From Deltaproteobacteria bacterium (GTDB lineage: Bacteria; Desulfobacterota; Desulfomonilia; UBA1062), in assembly GCA_018433085.1 (NCBI GenBank), contig JAHDRW010000016.1, forward strand, positions 1 through 64,000: 64,000 nucleotides of DNA. The letters are read 5' to 3'. Below the pieces are notes generated by a model that made no database searches, had not been told where the DNA came from, and was given only the letters and a program-made list of their open reading frames with translations. The translations under genes were made by a program, and so were the position numbers. This document shows, one piece after another, positions 53,111 to 63,248 of this stretch; the stretch's first letter is position 1; every line of letters begins with the position of its first letter.

Positions 53111-56100
53111 ATGATGGATTATTCCCACCTCATGCATCAGCTCGATTATCTGTTTTTTCTCATCGGCTTCTCCTTTCTCGTCGCCGCCGTTATATTCTAC
53201 TATCTCTACCATGACCGGATAGGACACCTTTCCTGGAGATGGACGTGTGCCTTCAGCCTGCTGCAGGGCGGGTTCTGGCTTCTTTCACTGCTTGGCCTGA
53301 GCCTTCCCGACCCCGCGGCATTCCAGGTTCTCCGTATAACGGTCTTTGCCGTCTCGTTCTTTCCCCTCGTCGAGTTCGCTCGTCTGGGCATCAGGACGCA
53401 AAACGGATATGCGCTGACGCCATGGGTTCACCTCGCCCTGCTCCTAGCCGTTTTCATAGCCGGCATGTTCGGAGCCGCTGTCTTCGGGATCGTTCTGCGC
53501 GCCGGGCTGGTGCTGCCCGCCGGGCTACTCGCCTCGTTGGTACTCATGCGGGAAGGGAAGTCCCTGGCGGAAAAACCGTCCCGTTTCTGGCTCGGCACCG
53601 CTGCTTTGAGCCTGGCTGCATATACAGCCCTGGCCGCCGTCTGCGGGCCCGGACCGGGCACATCCCTCGTTTCACGAAACATCCCGGGTGAGTTCACTGT
53701 TGTTCTTATCTTTCTGGCCTACCTCGGCCTCGCCACGCTTTCCATCCTGCTGGCGTCCACGCTCACGAGATTCACGTCCACCCTCGGCAGCAGGCTCAGA
53801 GAGAAGTCTCCCCGCAGGCTCATGGACGTTCAATGGTTCACCTGGGTGCTGGCGATCGTGCTGATTTCGGGCTGGGGCGTCACCCAATGGATCGGCATGC
53901 TGGAAGATGCGTCGCTGCGCAAGGAGATTCTCACCCAGGCGCGTGTTGCGGCCCTGGCGATCGATGTCTCCGAGGTGCGAGCGCTCACGGGCGGGCCCGA
54001 AGACCTGGGCTCCCCCGACTACCTGCACATCAAGAGGCAGCTCATGAACATCCGGAAGGCAGAGCCCCTGTACCGGTTCATCTATCTCATGGGCAGAAAA
54101 GACCGGTGCATATTCTTTCTCGTCGATTCGGAGGAGCCGGGTTCCGATGGTTATTCACCTCCGGGCCAGATTTACGAGCAGGAAACCACGGATGACTTCC
54201 TCCAGACCTTCGAGCCCGGCATCGAGATAACCGAAGGGCCCCTCGCCGATAAATGGGGCAACTGGGTGAGCGCGTCCATCCCGGTAAGGGATCCGGAGCA
54301 GGGAAACGTTCTTGCCGTGCTCGGCGTCGACATCGATGCCATGCACTGGCTGAAAAAGATTTACCACGCCCGGATGCAGCCAATCCTGGCCGCCATGATC
54401 ATCACGCTCCTTGCCCTCTCTTTCACCTCCTATCAGCGGAGGTCGAAAATATCGCACTGGAGGATCAGGGCATCGGAGCAGACCCTGCGCTATGCCCTCG
54501 ACGCCACGAGCGAGGGCATCTGGGACTGGAACCTCGTTACCTCGAAGATCAAGTACAATCCCCACTGGGTGGCAATGATGGGGTACTCCCGGGAGGACGT
54601 TCGCATGATGGACGACTTCCGCGAGGCCACTGTCCATCCCGACGACCTGGATCGGTTCCGGGAAACCATCGGCGCCTGCCTGAAGGGAAAGACGCCCGCC
54701 TATGAATGCGAGATCAGGATGAAAACGCATGAGGGCTCATATCGACATATCCTCGACCGGGGGAAGATCGTCGACCGGGATGCGCACGGCACTCCCGTGC
54801 GCATGGTGGGGACCTTCTCGGACATCACCTCGCGCAAAAACATGGAGAACGATCTCCGCAAAAAGGAAGAGCAGTACCGCCAGCTCGTGGACAATGCCAA
54901 CGATGTCATCTACGAAACCGATGCCGCGGGCATGATCCGGTTTGTCAACCCCGCCGGGAAACGGCTTACCGGATACCCGCCCGAGGAGTTCGTCGGAAAG
55001 AATTACCTTCACTTCATCAGGGAAGACTATCACCGCGAGCTCATCAGAAAGACGGGCATCCAGTTTGTCAAGAGGCTTCCGAGCATCTATCTCGAGTGCC
55101 CCATTGTCTCGAAAGACGGCCGCGAGATGTGGATAGGACAAAGCGTGAGATTGATTCTGGATGGGGATACGGTCACCGGCTTTCATGCCGTTGCCCGGGA
55201 CATCACCGAGAGAAAGATGGCCGAGAAGGCGCTGAAGGAAAGCGAAGAGCATCTCCACGCCGTATTCGACAACGTACAGGCCGGCATCATTCTCATCGAC
55301 CCGGAAACCCATACCATCGTGAACGCCAACAGGACGGCCGCCCAGATGTGCAACACCTCGATCGAAAGCATGGTGGGCATGGAGTGCAGGGGAAACATAT
55401 GCCAGGCGGAAGAGGGCTCGTGCCCGGTGACCGACCTTGGCGAGACCCTGGAAAATTCCGAGTGCATGCTGATCACGGCGGATGGCAAGAATCTGCCGGT
55501 TCTGAAAACGGTTATCCGGGTGAGTATCGGCGGCAGGGATTATCTGCTGGAGAGCTTCGTGGACATCACGGCCAGAAAAGAGGCCGAGGAAAGGGCCAAC
55601 CGAATGGCCGAGGAAGCCCGGGCAGCCAACCAGGCAAAAAGCCGGTTTCTGGCAAACATGAGCCACGAGATACGCACCCCCATGAACGGCGTTATCGGGA
55701 TGTGCGAGCTGCTCCTCGATACCGAGCTCACACACAAGCAGCGTCAGTACGCCCGCATCATCATGAAAAGCGGGGACGCCCTGATTACACTCATCAACGA
55801 CATCCTCGACATCTCCAAGATAGAAGCAGACCGGCTCGACCTGGAGATGTCGGATTTCGATCTCAGGGCCATGCTGGAGGATCTGACCGACCTGCTGGCG
55901 GTGAGAGCGGCGGAAAAAGGCATCGAGATCTCCTGCCTCATCGAGCCCGGCGTGCCTACCCTGCTGCACGGCGACCCGGGAAGGCTCCGTCAGGTCATCG
56001 TGAACCTCGCGGGCAATGCCGTAAAGTTCACGGGCCGGGGAGAGGTGGCCATCAAGGTTGAACAGGTCGCCGAGGCAGAGCGGAAAGCGACCTTGAAATT

Positions 56101-57664
56101 CTCGATCCGCGACACCGGCATCGGCATTCCCTCTGACAGCCTGCCCAGGCTTTTCACCTCATTCACCCAGGTGGACTCCTCGAGCACCCGCAAATTCGGC
56201 GGAACCGGCCTCGGCCTGGCGATCTCGAAAAAGCTCACCGAGATGATGGGCGGCATGATCACCGTGCAGAGCACTGTGGGAAAGGGCTCCACCTTTTCTT
56301 TCACCGTGGAACTCGCCAGGCAGCAGGGCATCGCGACGCCCGTTCCTGAACGCGTGGAGGCCATAGCCGGCCGGCACATCCTGGTGGTGGACGACAACGC
56401 TACCAACCGGCAGGTTCTTTCCCTGATGCTGGAATCGTGGGGCGTCCGGCACGAGCAGACGCACGGGGGACCCCAGGTGCTCGACATCCTGCACAAAGCG
56501 GCCCGTGAGGATGATCCCTTTACCATTGTCGTTCTTGACTCTGTCATGAAGGAGATGAGCGGAGAGGCCCTGGGAAAGATGATCAAGGGCGACCCGGTCC
56601 TGAAGAATACCGCGCTGGTCATGCTCTCATCGCTCGCACAGCGCGGCGAGGCATCCCGGGCACAAGACGCCGGTTTTGCCGCCTATCTGACCAAGCCTGT
56701 CAGGCAGGCCCACCTGTTCGAGTGTCTGACCACGGTGCTGGGCCTGTACCGTGGAGGCCCGGATGCTGCCGGGTCCAGTGCAGGGACTCTCATCACCCGA
56801 CATACCATCAATGAGGCAAAGGCCAGACGCAAACACATTCTGCTGGTGGAGGACAACCACACCAACAAGATGGTTGCCCAGGGCATGCTCGACCATCTGG
56901 GCCACCGGGTAACCTCGGTGGAAAGGGGTGCCGATGCGATCAGTGCCCTGAAAAAAACCGAATTCGACCTCGTTCTCATGGATTGCCAGATGCCCGATAT
57001 GGACGGCTTTGAAACCACGCGTGTGATCAGGAGCCACGAATCCGGGGTGCTGAACCGCCATGTACCGATAATCGCCATGACCGCCTATGTAATGAAGGGA
57101 GACCGCGAGCGGTGTATCGCGTCGGGCATGGACGATTACCTGGCCAAGCCCGTACGACAGGCCGACCTTGCGAACATGCTCGATAAATGGCTGCCGGCGG
57201 CCGGAGACGCACCGCCTGTCACGGACGGGCAGGGGGGGGACATGCCGGACCCGGGGGTCACGCCTGCCGCGGAGCACTCGGGGCAGGAGGGACATGACGT
57301 CGCGGTTGGGGTTGCGACATTCGATCAGGCGGGGCTGATGGACCGCCTCGACGGGGATCATGAGTTGGCGGGAATCGTGCTCAACACCTTTTTCGAGCAC
57401 ATCCCCGGAACCATCGCCAGGCTCGAAGAGTCCCTGGCCAAGGCAGACCCGGCAGAGGCGGTTCTGCACGCACATACTATCAAGGGCGCCGCCGCCAATG
57501 CCGGAGGCGCGGCATTGAGCGAGACGGCCCGGAAAATCGAGATGGAGGGCAGAAAAGGGAACATGACCTCAGCGGCATCGCTGATGCCGGAAGTTCTTGA
57601 ACGATTTGAGCATTTCCGTTCTGCAGCCGAGAAAGAAGGATGGATCGAAACGAAAGGACGCTAG
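53111..57664 (+). CDS. Hybrid sensor histidine kinase, 7TM-like, sensor, three PAS, two receivers, HPt
   Basis: About 1517 residues from the ATG at 53111 (the frame opens at 52949). In order: about seven membrane helices (12-215), an eighth (243-261), an extracytoplasmic sensor (about 265-420), a helix, PAS1 (about 455-575), PAS2 (590-700), PAS3 (710-822, with C759, C764, C771), HisKA with H852 in [15 protein letters not shown], HATPase ([12 protein letters not shown]), REC1 ([14 protein letters not shown]), REC2 (VEDNHTN, LMDCQMP) and HPt with His in [11 protein letters not shown]. This makes a full internal phosphorelay. The CheY-like gene follows after 3 nt. Confidence 0.92.
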   Translation: MMDYSHLMHQLDYLFFLIGFSFLVAAVIFYYLYHDRIGHLSWRWTCAFSLLQGGFWLLSLLGLSLPDPAAFQVLRITVFAVSFFPLVEFARLGIRTQNGYALTPWVHLALLLAVFIAGMFGAAVFGIVLRAGLVLPAGLLASLVLMREGKSLAEKPSRFWLGTAALSLAAYTALAAVCGPGPGTSLVSRNIPGEFTVVLIFLAYLGLATLSILLASTLTRFTSTLGSRLREKSPRRLMDVQWFTWVLAIVLISGWGVTQWIGMLEDASLRKEILTQARVAALAIDVSEVRALTGGPEDLGSPDYLHIKRQLMNIRKAEPLYRFIYLMGRKDRCIFFLVDSEEPGSDGYSPPGQIYEQETTDDFLQTFEPGIEITEGPLADKWGNWVSASIPVRDPEQGNVLAVLGVDIDAMHWLKKIYHARMQPILAAMIITLLALSFTSYQRRSKISHWRIRASEQTLRYALDATSEGIWDWNLVTSKIKYNPHWVAMMGYSREDVRMMDDFREATVHPDDLDRFRETIGACLKGKTPAYECEIRMKTHEGSYRHILDRGKIVDRDAHGTPVRMVGTFSDITSRKNMENDLRKKEEQYRQLVDNANDVIYETDAAGMIRFVNPAGKRLTGYPPEEFVGKNYLHFIREDYHRELIRKTGIQFVKRLPSIYLECPIVSKDGREMWIGQSVRLILDGDTVTGFHAVARDITERKMAEKALKESEEHLHAVFDNVQAGIILIDPETHTIVNANRTAAQMCNTSIESMVGMECRGNICQAEEGSCPVTDLGETLENSECMLITADGKNLPVLKTVIRVSIGGRDYLLESFVDITARKEAEERANRMAEEARAANQAKSRFLANMSHEIRTPMNGVIGMCELLLDTELTHKQRQYARIIMKSGDALITLINDILDISKIEADRLDLEMSDFDLRAMLEDLTDLLAVRAAEKGIEISCLIEPGVPTLLHGDPGRLRQVIVNLAGNAVKFTGRGEVAIKVEQVAEAERKATLKFSIRDTGIGIPSDSLPRLFTSFTQVDSSSTRKFGGTGLGLAISKKLTEMMGGMITVQSTVGKGSTFSFTVELARQQGIATPVPERVEAIAGRHILVVDDNATNRQVLSLMLESWGVRHEQTHGGPQVLDILHKAAREDDPFTIVVLDSVMKEMSGEALGKMIKGDPVLKNTALVMLSSLAQRGEASRAQDAGFAAYLTKPVRQAHLFECLTTVLGLYRGGPDAAGSSAGTLITRHTINEAKARRKHILLVEDNHTNKMVAQGMLDHLGHRVTSVERGADAISALKKTEFDLVLMDCQMPDMDGFETTRVIRSHESGVLNRHVPIIAMTAYVMKGDRERCIASGMDDYLAKPVRQADLANMLDKWLPAAGDAPPVTDGQGGDMPDPGVTPAAEHSGQEGHDVAVGVATFDQAGLMDRLDGDHELAGIVLNTFFEHIPGTIARLEESLAKADPAEAVLHAHTIKGAAANAGGAALSETARKIEMEGRKGNMTSAASLMPEVLERFEHFRSAAEKEGWIETKGR

Positions 57665-57667
57665 CCG

Positions 57668-58060
57668 GTGAAAATACTCATTGTCGAAGATGAATTCACG
57701 AGCAGGGTCATCCTGGAGAAGATCCTCTCCCGCTATGGCGAGGTCCATCAGTGCGTCAACGGCAGGGAAGGCGTGGATGCATTCACCGCCGCCCTTGCCC
57801 GGGGAGAGCCGTTCGATCTGGTCTGCCTGGACGTGATGATGCCAGAGATGGACGGGTCCGAGGCCCTCGTCATGATCAGGGCCATCGAGGAAGAACTGGG
57901 AACTCCCCGACGGCAGGGGGCCAAGGTCGTGATGACCACCGGCCACAACGGCTCGGAAGACGATCTGGAGGCGGTGAAATCCCTGTCGGACGCGGTTATC
58001 CCGAAGCCGGTCCGCCTTCAGGACCTCACCTGGACGCTCTCCACCCTGGGCCTCATTTGA
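57668..58060 (+). CDS. CheY-like single-domain response regulator
   Basis: This 130-residue receiver has the acidic pair in LIVEDEFTSR, the phospho-acceptor Asp in CLDVMMPEMDG, the Thr in MTTGHNG and the Lys in VIPKPVRL. It starts with GTG 3 nt after the kinase stop, so it is the obvious phosphorelay partner. No output domain is present; it may act on a protein target. Its 3' end overlaps the convergent methyltransferase gene by 8 nt. Confidence 0.93.
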   Translation: MKILIVEDEFTSRVILEKILSRYGEVHQCVNGREGVDAFTAALARGEPFDLVCLDVMMPEMDGSEALVMIRAIEEELGTPRRQGAKVVMTTGHNGSEDDLEAVKSLSDAVIPKPVRLQDLTWTLSTLGLI

Positions 58061-58799
58061 CCTGCGTACGGCGGCCGGATGCCTTCCGGCCCCCGAACAG
58101 GGCAAGCTCAAAAGCCCTGAAGAAACAGTCCACATCCTCGAAACCAATCTCACGAAGCCATCGGCACTGTGTTTCAAGAGGGGCGGGAATATTCTCCTTC
58201 TTGTCCTGATAATAGGCATCCTCGATCTCACGCATGGTAATGCCCGGCCTGGCACGTTCGATGAAGCGGCGCATGTGGTCGAGAAAAAAGGCGTCAAACA
58301 GTGTGCCGATCGGAGCGGTTGCCGAGCTGACCTGATCGAGATTCAGGAAAAGACCACCATCTCCGAGAAGCCCGTGAATTTCCGTATACAGATCCCTTTT
58401 CCTTTCATCAGGCTGATGGTGGATGGCAAACCCCGACACAATGACGTCGAAAGGCCTTTGCGACTCGATTCCCCGGCACCACTCGGATGTCGAGAAGTCG
58501 ATATTGATCATTGTCGCGCGTTCGTCGCCGCCGATCCGGTTCCGCAACTTCTCCAGCATGGGTTCAGAAAAATCGGCAAAAATGACACGGGCATCGGGAT
58601 ATTCATCGAGCAGCATCCGGCCGAGGACGCCATCTCCGCAACCCAGATCGATCATTCTGAAAGGTTGAGGACGCCACGCGCGTACAATCTTACCGATCAA
58701 CTCCAGCTGCAGGCCCGCTCCGGGAATGGCCCCTCGAACCCCCTCCACATAGGTCCGGGCGACCTCCCCGGTCCGCCACTTGCTCTGTTTTCCATCCAT
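58053..58799 (-). CDS. Class I SAM-dependent methyltransferase
   Basis: This 248-residue protein has motif I MIDLGCGDGVLGRMLL (residues about 49-64), the acidic residue in VIFADFSEP and the post-motif FDVIVSGFAIHHQPDERKRD. It resembles small-molecule methyltransferases of the Methyltransf_11/12 group with a C-terminal cap (ARPGITMREIEDAYYQDK). Substrate is unknown. An extended -10 promoter (58841-58849) and GGAGGAGG precede it. Confidence 0.82.
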   Translation of the reverse strand: MDGKQSKWRTGEVARTYVEGVRGAIPGAGLQLELIGKIVRAWRPQPFRMIDLGCGDGVLGRMLLDEYPDARVIFADFSEPMLEKLRNRIGGDERATMINIDFSTSEWCRGIESQRPFDVIVSGFAIHHQPDERKRDLYTEIHGLLGDGGLFLNLDQVSSATAPIGTLFDAFFLDHMRRFIERARPGITMREIEDAYYQDKKENIPAPLETQCRWLREIGFEDVDCFFRAFELALFGGRKASGRRTQVK

Positions 58800-58840
58800 C
58801 GTGAGTCCTCCTCCAGCCTTCGGGGTTTATGAGTATTGAA

Positions 58841-58849
58841 ATTATACCA
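58841..58849 (-). promoter_or_regulatory. Extended -10 promoter of the methyltransferase gene
   Basis: On the minus strand TGG-TATAAT (58849-58841) is an extended -10 element with no clear -35. Transcription would start near 58834, about 35 nt before the ATG. Confidence 0.5.
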
Positions 58850-59121
58850 TACCTTCTTCCACTCCGCCTTGAATGTCGAGCCATCACCTAGGTGGAAACC
58901 ACACTTGCGTACACGTTTTTAACATCCATGACCACCTTCCCCTGCCTTCACAGAGCTGTCCCGTTATCACCCTATGTCCTCTATTCCCGATGCAATGAGA
59001 ACTCAGAAACTTAAGAATGTCTCGCCCCCTCAATTAAGAGCTTGAACGAAAATTGATCCATCAACTCCAATCGACTTCTTATTAAGGCAATCATCTCGTC
59101 AGGACGACGGTTACAGGTTTA
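58850..59121. other. Gene-free AT-richer region
   Basis: No gene is seen between the methyltransferase promoter and the end of the NtrC-type regulator gene. A 10-bp palindrome CACCTAGGTG lies at 58885-58894. Base composition is lower in GC than to the left, marking the start of the 59-63 kb block. Confidence 0.4.
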
Positions 59122-60534
59122 TTATTCGACCTCCAAATCCTCTTCGAGCTTCCGATAAAGGGTCCTCCGGCCGATTCCCAAAATGATGGCTGCCTTACGC
59201 TTGTTGCCTCCGACTTTCTCGAGTACGTGACTGATATAGCACCGCTCCATTTCAGCCAGGGACAAGAACGGTTCTGATTGTCCGAGCCAACCCAGCCCGT
59301 TTGTCAATGTCTCGCCGGTGACTGTTTTGGTGACCGTTTGATGGTTGCGCATTCTTGGCGGTAAATGCTTTGCTCGAACCCATTGATCGGTGGTGAAAGT
59401 CACCGCCCGCTCAACCGCATTGCGGAGTTCGCGAATGTTTCCCGGGAATGGGTATTGAGCGATCAGCTCCAGGGCGTCGGCTGAGAACCCTTTTACTTGT
59501 TTGTTCAGAGCCAGCGCAAATTCTTGAAGAAATCTGGCAGCCAGGAGCTCAACATCCTCGCCGCGCTCGCGCAGCGGAGGAACTTCAAGACTAAAGGTTT
59601 CCAGCCTGAAAAACAGATCTTCCCGAAAATTGCCCAGGCGCACCTCCTCGTCGAGGTCCCTGTGAGTGGCAGCCAGCACCCGTACATCCACCTGATACTC
59701 CCTGTTTTCTCCAACTCGCCTAAGCTTACCATCCTGCAAAATTCGCAACAGTTTTGCCTGCAGGGAAAGGGGCATCTCCGATATTTCATCCAACAACAGG
59801 GTCCCGCCTTCGGCCTCGGCAAACATGCCCTGGCGACTTTTTCGGGCGCCGGTAAAAGATCCCTCTGCATGGCCGAAAAACTCACTTTCAAGCAACTGCT
59901 CCGGTATCCCGGCACAATTCACGGGCAAGAAAGGTCCCTTGGCCCGGGCGCTTTCCTGGTGAATTGCCCTGGCTACCAATTCTTTTCCCGAGCCGCTTTC
60001 TCCCAGAATCAGGACCGGCCCCTGTGCTTTTGCCACTTGCCTAATCTGTCCGAACAGCTGACGCATGGCCATTGATTGCCCATAAATTCCTTGAAAGCTT
60101 TCTGCTGAAAGGAACTCGCGCATTTGAGCAACCATTTGCCTGAGTTGCCTTTTTTCCAGGATGCGCTTCACACACAACATGAAGTGCTCCAGATCCAGAG
60201 GTTTGGTCAGAAAATCGTCCGCACCCGCCTTGAGAGCTTCCACGGCCGTTGAAATTGTGCCGAACGCAGTAATGATGAGAAACCCGGGTGAAGAATCGGG
60301 GAACCTGTCACGTACTCTCCTGAGAAATGTCAGGCCGTCCGTTCCCGGAAGCTTCAAATCACAGACGATCAGGTCGGGCCAGTCCAGCTCCATCGCCTGA
60401 GCGGCCTTTTCGGCCGTGGCCACCCGATAGGCTTTGAAACCAACGTCCCGCACCTCCTCGAGCAACAACCTCCCCAAGGCTTGGTCGTCTTCTACGATAC
60501 AAATCACGCCGCTCTCTATGCTCTGTTTGGCCAT
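59122..60534 (-). CDS. Sigma-54-dependent response regulator (NtrC family)
   Basis: This 470-residue activator has an N-terminal receiver (IVEDDQALGR, Asp in IVCDLKLPG, Lys in FLTKPLD) and an AAA+ domain with Walker A GESGSGKEL, the sigma-54 loop GSFTGA (variant of GAFTGA) and GGTLLLDEI. The Fis-like DNA-binding helix-turn-helix is GNKRKAAIILGIGRRTLYRKL. It lies 3 nt after the kinase gene. It probably drives the sigma-54 promoter at 62166 upstream of the divergent DUF4168-like gene. Confidence 0.95.
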   Translation of the reverse strand: MAKQSIESGVICIVEDDQALGRLLLEEVRDVGFKAYRVATAEKAAQAMELDWPDLIVCDLKLPGTDGLTFLRRVRDRFPDSSPGFLIITAFGTISTAVEALKAGADDFLTKPLDLEHFMLCVKRILEKRQLRQMVAQMREFLSAESFQGIYGQSMAMRQLFGQIRQVAKAQGPVLILGESGSGKELVARAIHQESARAKGPFLPVNCAGIPEQLLESEFFGHAEGSFTGARKSRQGMFAEAEGGTLLLDEISEMPLSLQAKLLRILQDGKLRRVGENREYQVDVRVLAATHRDLDEEVRLGNFREDLFFRLETFSLEVPPLRERGEDVELLAARFLQEFALALNKQVKGFSADALELIAQYPFPGNIRELRNAVERAVTFTTDQWVRAKHLPPRMRNHQTVTKTVTGETLTNGLGWLGQSEPFLSLAEMERCYISHVLEKVGGNKRKAAIILGIGRRTLYRKLEEDLEVE

Positions 60535-60537
60535 GTC

Positions 60538-62019
60538 TCACCCTTTTTGAGATTCTTCGCGCTGTTGGGGAATCAGAAGTCGAAAACTGGCGCCACCCAT
60601 CTCGCTCTCCCCCACCTCGATCGATCCTCCATGCTCCTCGGCCACTGTATGCACAACCGGCAGACCCAGGCCTGTTCCTTGCCCCACTGGCTTGGTGGTG
60701 TAAAACGGCTCGAATATTCTCGAACGGTCATCGAAGGGTACGCCGGGGCCATCGTCTTCCACGCAAAAGAGCACGCCCTTGTCATACAGCTGCCAGGAAC
60801 AGCGCACGTTACCGCAAGAGTTAGACTGGACGGCATTGCGCAACAGATTGATCAGCGCCTGTTGGACCCTCATGGCGTCTAGTCGGATTGATGCAGTCTC
60901 CTCAGGACCGGATAGCTGAACTCTGGCATCATTTATCCTTGCTTCTTCCTCAACTGCCGAAACGGCTGATGCGGCCAGATATCCAGGTGCCACGGCTGAA
61001 CACCGGAGCGGACTGCGTCGGCTGAAATCGAGAAGTTGCCTGATGATGTGTTCCATGCGGGCTACTTGCTCGCGAATGGCCACCAAAACCTGTCGCTGGC
61101 AGGAGTCAAGGTCTTGCGCGCGCAGCGCGCGCTGGGCTTCTCCGTTTATAACACTCAATGGGGTACCCAGCTCGTGGGCAGTCCCGGCGGCGAGCCTTCC
61201 GATGGCGGCCAGCTTTTCGGCCTGACGGAGTTTTCCCTCCAAGTTGTCCCGGTTTCTGCGCTGCTCAATGATAGTCTGCTCGGCCTCATCTATACTGTTG
61301 AGCATGTGGTTGAATGCTTTTCCCAGAACGACAATCTCTTTAGGGCCGTGATTCTTGAACCGATGTCCGCGGTCTCCTTTGGCAATGCGGGACATGCTTG
61401 ATGTGAGTTGGCCGAGATGCATTCCGAGGGCATGGTGATGTCCATACAAGACCACAGCTGACAGCATCGCCAGCAGCAACGCCAGGCTCACGGCGCCTTT
61501 AAGTCTTATAAAGTGCAGGTTGTCACTGAACTCACTTTCTTTCCGGGTGAGCTGCAGCAGCCCCTCGATCCTGCCTCCCGTACCAGTGAGCGGCACGAAA
61601 TACGAGTACACCTGATGACCGGCCACCCGGCCGTATTCGCCCCGACGTTCTCCATCCGTAGCCAGTTCGCTCAGCCGCTCGCGCTCGGCTTGGGCGTCGG
61701 CCAGGCCCAACCTGGCCACCTCTTTACCCTGTTTATCATAGACATAGGCGCTGTAAACCCGGCCGATGTCGAAAACGGACTGAAGGGTCTGCTGCATGGT
61801 ACCCCTTTTGTTCTTTTCCAATGCATAACTGAGGGGTAATTGCACTGCACGCGCCACAAGCTCGAGATCCTTTTGCATCTGCCTTTCCACCTGCTTTTCA
61901 ATGGAACTGAGCGTAAAATAACCGAACAGGCCTGCCGCGACTACCAAGGGCGCCACCATGTAAATGAGCAGAGTGACTCGGGAGCTGATGGTTTCAGGAA
62001 ACGGGCTGAATCTCTTCAT
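60538..62019 (-). CDS. Membrane sensor histidine kinase
   Basis: This 493-residue kinase has two transmembrane helices flanking a periplasmic domain of about 150 residues. A HAMP domain follows (LTSSMSRIAKGDRGHRF), then HisKA with H in AAGTAHELGTPLSV and a HATPase (NLLRNAVQS, VEDDGPGVP, GTGLGLPVVHTV). ATG 62019 follows GGAGG; the open frame to 62058 is not needed. It resembles ZraS/HydH-like kinases paired with NtrC-type regulators. The periplasmic ligand is unknown. Confidence 0.93.
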   Translation of the reverse strand: MKRFSPFPETISSRVTLLIYMVAPLVVAAGLFGYFTLSSIEKQVERQMQKDLELVARAVQLPLSYALEKNKRGTMQQTLQSVFDIGRVYSAYVYDKQGKEVARLGLADAQAERERLSELATDGERRGEYGRVAGHQVYSYFVPLTGTGGRIEGLLQLTRKESEFSDNLHFIRLKGAVSLALLLAMLSAVVLYGHHHALGMHLGQLTSSMSRIAKGDRGHRFKNHGPKEIVVLGKAFNHMLNSIDEAEQTIIEQRRNRDNLEGKLRQAEKLAAIGRLAAGTAHELGTPLSVINGEAQRALRAQDLDSCQRQVLVAIREQVARMEHIIRQLLDFSRRSPLRCSAVAPGYLAASAVSAVEEEARINDARVQLSGPEETASIRLDAMRVQQALINLLRNAVQSNSCGNVRCSWQLYDKGVLFCVEDDGPGVPFDDRSRIFEPFYTTKPVGQGTGLGLPVVHTVAEEHGGSIEVGESEMGGASFRLLIPQQREESQKG

Positions 62020-62050
62020 GGGTCCTCCGAATGGCGAACAAACTAACACA

Positions 62051-62067
62051 TGTGCCATATAGGCACA
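62051..62067. promoter_or_regulatory. 17-bp palindrome, putative regulator-binding site
   Basis: TGTGCC-ATATA-GGCACA is a perfect 6+5+6 inverted repeat between the kinase gene and the divergent secreted-protein gene. It lies about 115 bp upstream of the sigma-54 promoter, a typical distance for an enhancer site of an NtrC-type activator. Confidence 0.55.
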
Positions 62068-62165
62068 ACATTCACCACCATTTTCCCCGGCTCGCCTAAG
62101 CTGTTAGCCATGATAATTAGCAATAATGATTTTTAATTCAACAGGATATCTGTTTCGATAGATCC

Positions 62166-62183
62166 TTGGCACGGGATCTGCTT
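62166..62183 (+). promoter_or_regulatory. Sigma-54 promoter
   Basis: TTGGCACGGGATCTGCTT has the invariant GG (62168-62169) and GC (62180-62181) exactly 10 nt apart and a perfect TGGCACG -24 element. The start would be near 62193, about 100 nt before the DUF4168-like gene. Confidence 0.75.
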
Positions 62184-62291
62184 GATTCCGGGTATTCTGC
62201 GAGCTTTTGTCATCTCGCATTCAATTATACGGAGTAAAAGGTACGGATTGGAAAAACTTGTATCCAAAAACTAGCCAAAAGGAGAATGTGA

Positions 62292-62675
62292 ATGTTTAGA
62301 AGGTGTCAAATTCCAACCCTGGTTGCTGGTATGCTCATACTGCTAATGGCCTCATCGGTAATGGCCCAGGGCAACCAGCCGCAAGATCCGTCCGGCGCAG
62401 GCACGCAACCACAGATCAGCGAAGCCGAAATGCAAAAGGTTGCTACTGCTTTCGAACAGATTATCTTGATCCGGCAGGACTTTGAACAGGCCCTGCAGCG
62501 AACCGAGGATGCGGCAGAGAGGCAGCAATTGCAGGATGACGCAAACAAGAAAATGGTCCAGGCAGTGGGAAATGCAGGGATTGACGTTGATACATACAAC
62601 CGGGTTATGCGGCAAATCCAGACAGACGAAGAGTTGAGTCAAAAGTTCATGGAGATGACGCAGAAAACTCACTAG
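62292..62675 (+). CDS. Secreted DUF4168-like protein
   Basis: This 127-residue protein has a signal peptide (about 25 residues, cleavage after SSVMA before QGNQP) and a low-complexity Gln/Pro linker. A helical domain follows: EAEMQKVATAFEQI, then RQQLQDDANKKMVQAV and GIDVDTYNRVMRQIQTDEELS, the pattern of DUF4168. Function of the family is unknown; it is envelope-located. AAAAGGAGAATG supports the start. It is followed 30 nt later by the small lipoprotein gene, and both lie behind the sigma-54 promoter. Confidence 0.82.
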   Translation: MFRRCQIPTLVAGMLILLMASSVMAQGNQPQDPSGAGTQPQISEAEMQKVATAFEQIILIRQDFEQALQRTEDAAERQQLQDDANKKMVQAVGNAGIDVDTYNRVMRQIQTDEELSQKFMEMTQKTH

Positions 62676-62705
62676 GGAAGATAACAAGAAAGGAGGTATA
62701 AGCGT

Positions 62706-62867
62706 ATGAAATATCTTTGTCGCTTATTAGCAACCTTTTGCTTGGTAGCCATACTGGGTGCAGGCGCAGTTGGGTGCGACAACGGCGAAAGAGATGAGTT
62801 GCCGCCGCCTCGGGAGCCAGGACAATATGAACAATCCGGGCAGCCAGCACCACCGCCTCAATATTAG
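62706..62867 (+). CDS. Small lipoprotein (53 residues)
   Basis: A perfect AAGGAGG at 62690-62696 precedes ATG 62706. The product MKYLCRLLATFCLVAILGAG continues AVGC (lipobox, Cys24) and then a Pro/Gln-rich hydrophilic tail ending PPPQY. It is a typical short lipoprotein of unknown role. It is co-oriented with, and 30 nt after, the DUF4168-like gene, so it is probably in the same sigma-54 unit. Confidence 0.75.
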   Translation: MKYLCRLLATFCLVAILGAGAVGCDNGERDELPPPREPGQYEQSGQPAPPPQY

Positions 62868-63155
62868 TATCCTTATTAAATGTTTCTTCCAGAGAATTCT
62901 GAGATCGTCTGCAAGGCAACAGAAGGAGACCGTTCTGCCATCGCCGGTGCCGACCAAAGCACACACGCATGGCGTCACGGGACATCATCCGGTCTCGAAA
63001 GGGTTTTGCCTGGGTCGGAGTTCCGGAATGCCCTGCCTCTTCCAGCCTTACCGTCTGTCCTTCGACGACCGTGTTGTGTCAACGGCAGGATAATACAGGC
63101 GAGTTTCCCAGCGCTACTGGTTCAATCTTGATGTCCCGGTTCTATTGCTGAAATA
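62868..63155. other. Intergenic region after the small lipoprotein gene
   Basis: No gene with recognisable features is seen; overlapping short frames lack ribosome sites. The region ends in a strong hairpin at 63156-63191. Confidence 0.4.
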
Positions 63156-63191
63156 AAAAGAGGCGGGGTTGCACGGCACCCTGCCTCTTTT
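63156..63191. terminator. Strong hairpin terminator
   Basis: AAAAGAGGC (63156-63164) pairs with GCCTCTTTT (63183-63191), and the stem continues inward through GGGGT/ACCCT to about 14 bp with an 8-nt loop. The A-rich and T-rich flanks allow function in both directions, ending the DUF4168/lipoprotein transcript. Confidence 0.75.
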
Positions 63192-63248
63192 ATCAATCAC
63201 CGCAGGTTACAGGATGTTGTTCTCCAGGTACTGCCAAATGCCTTGGAG

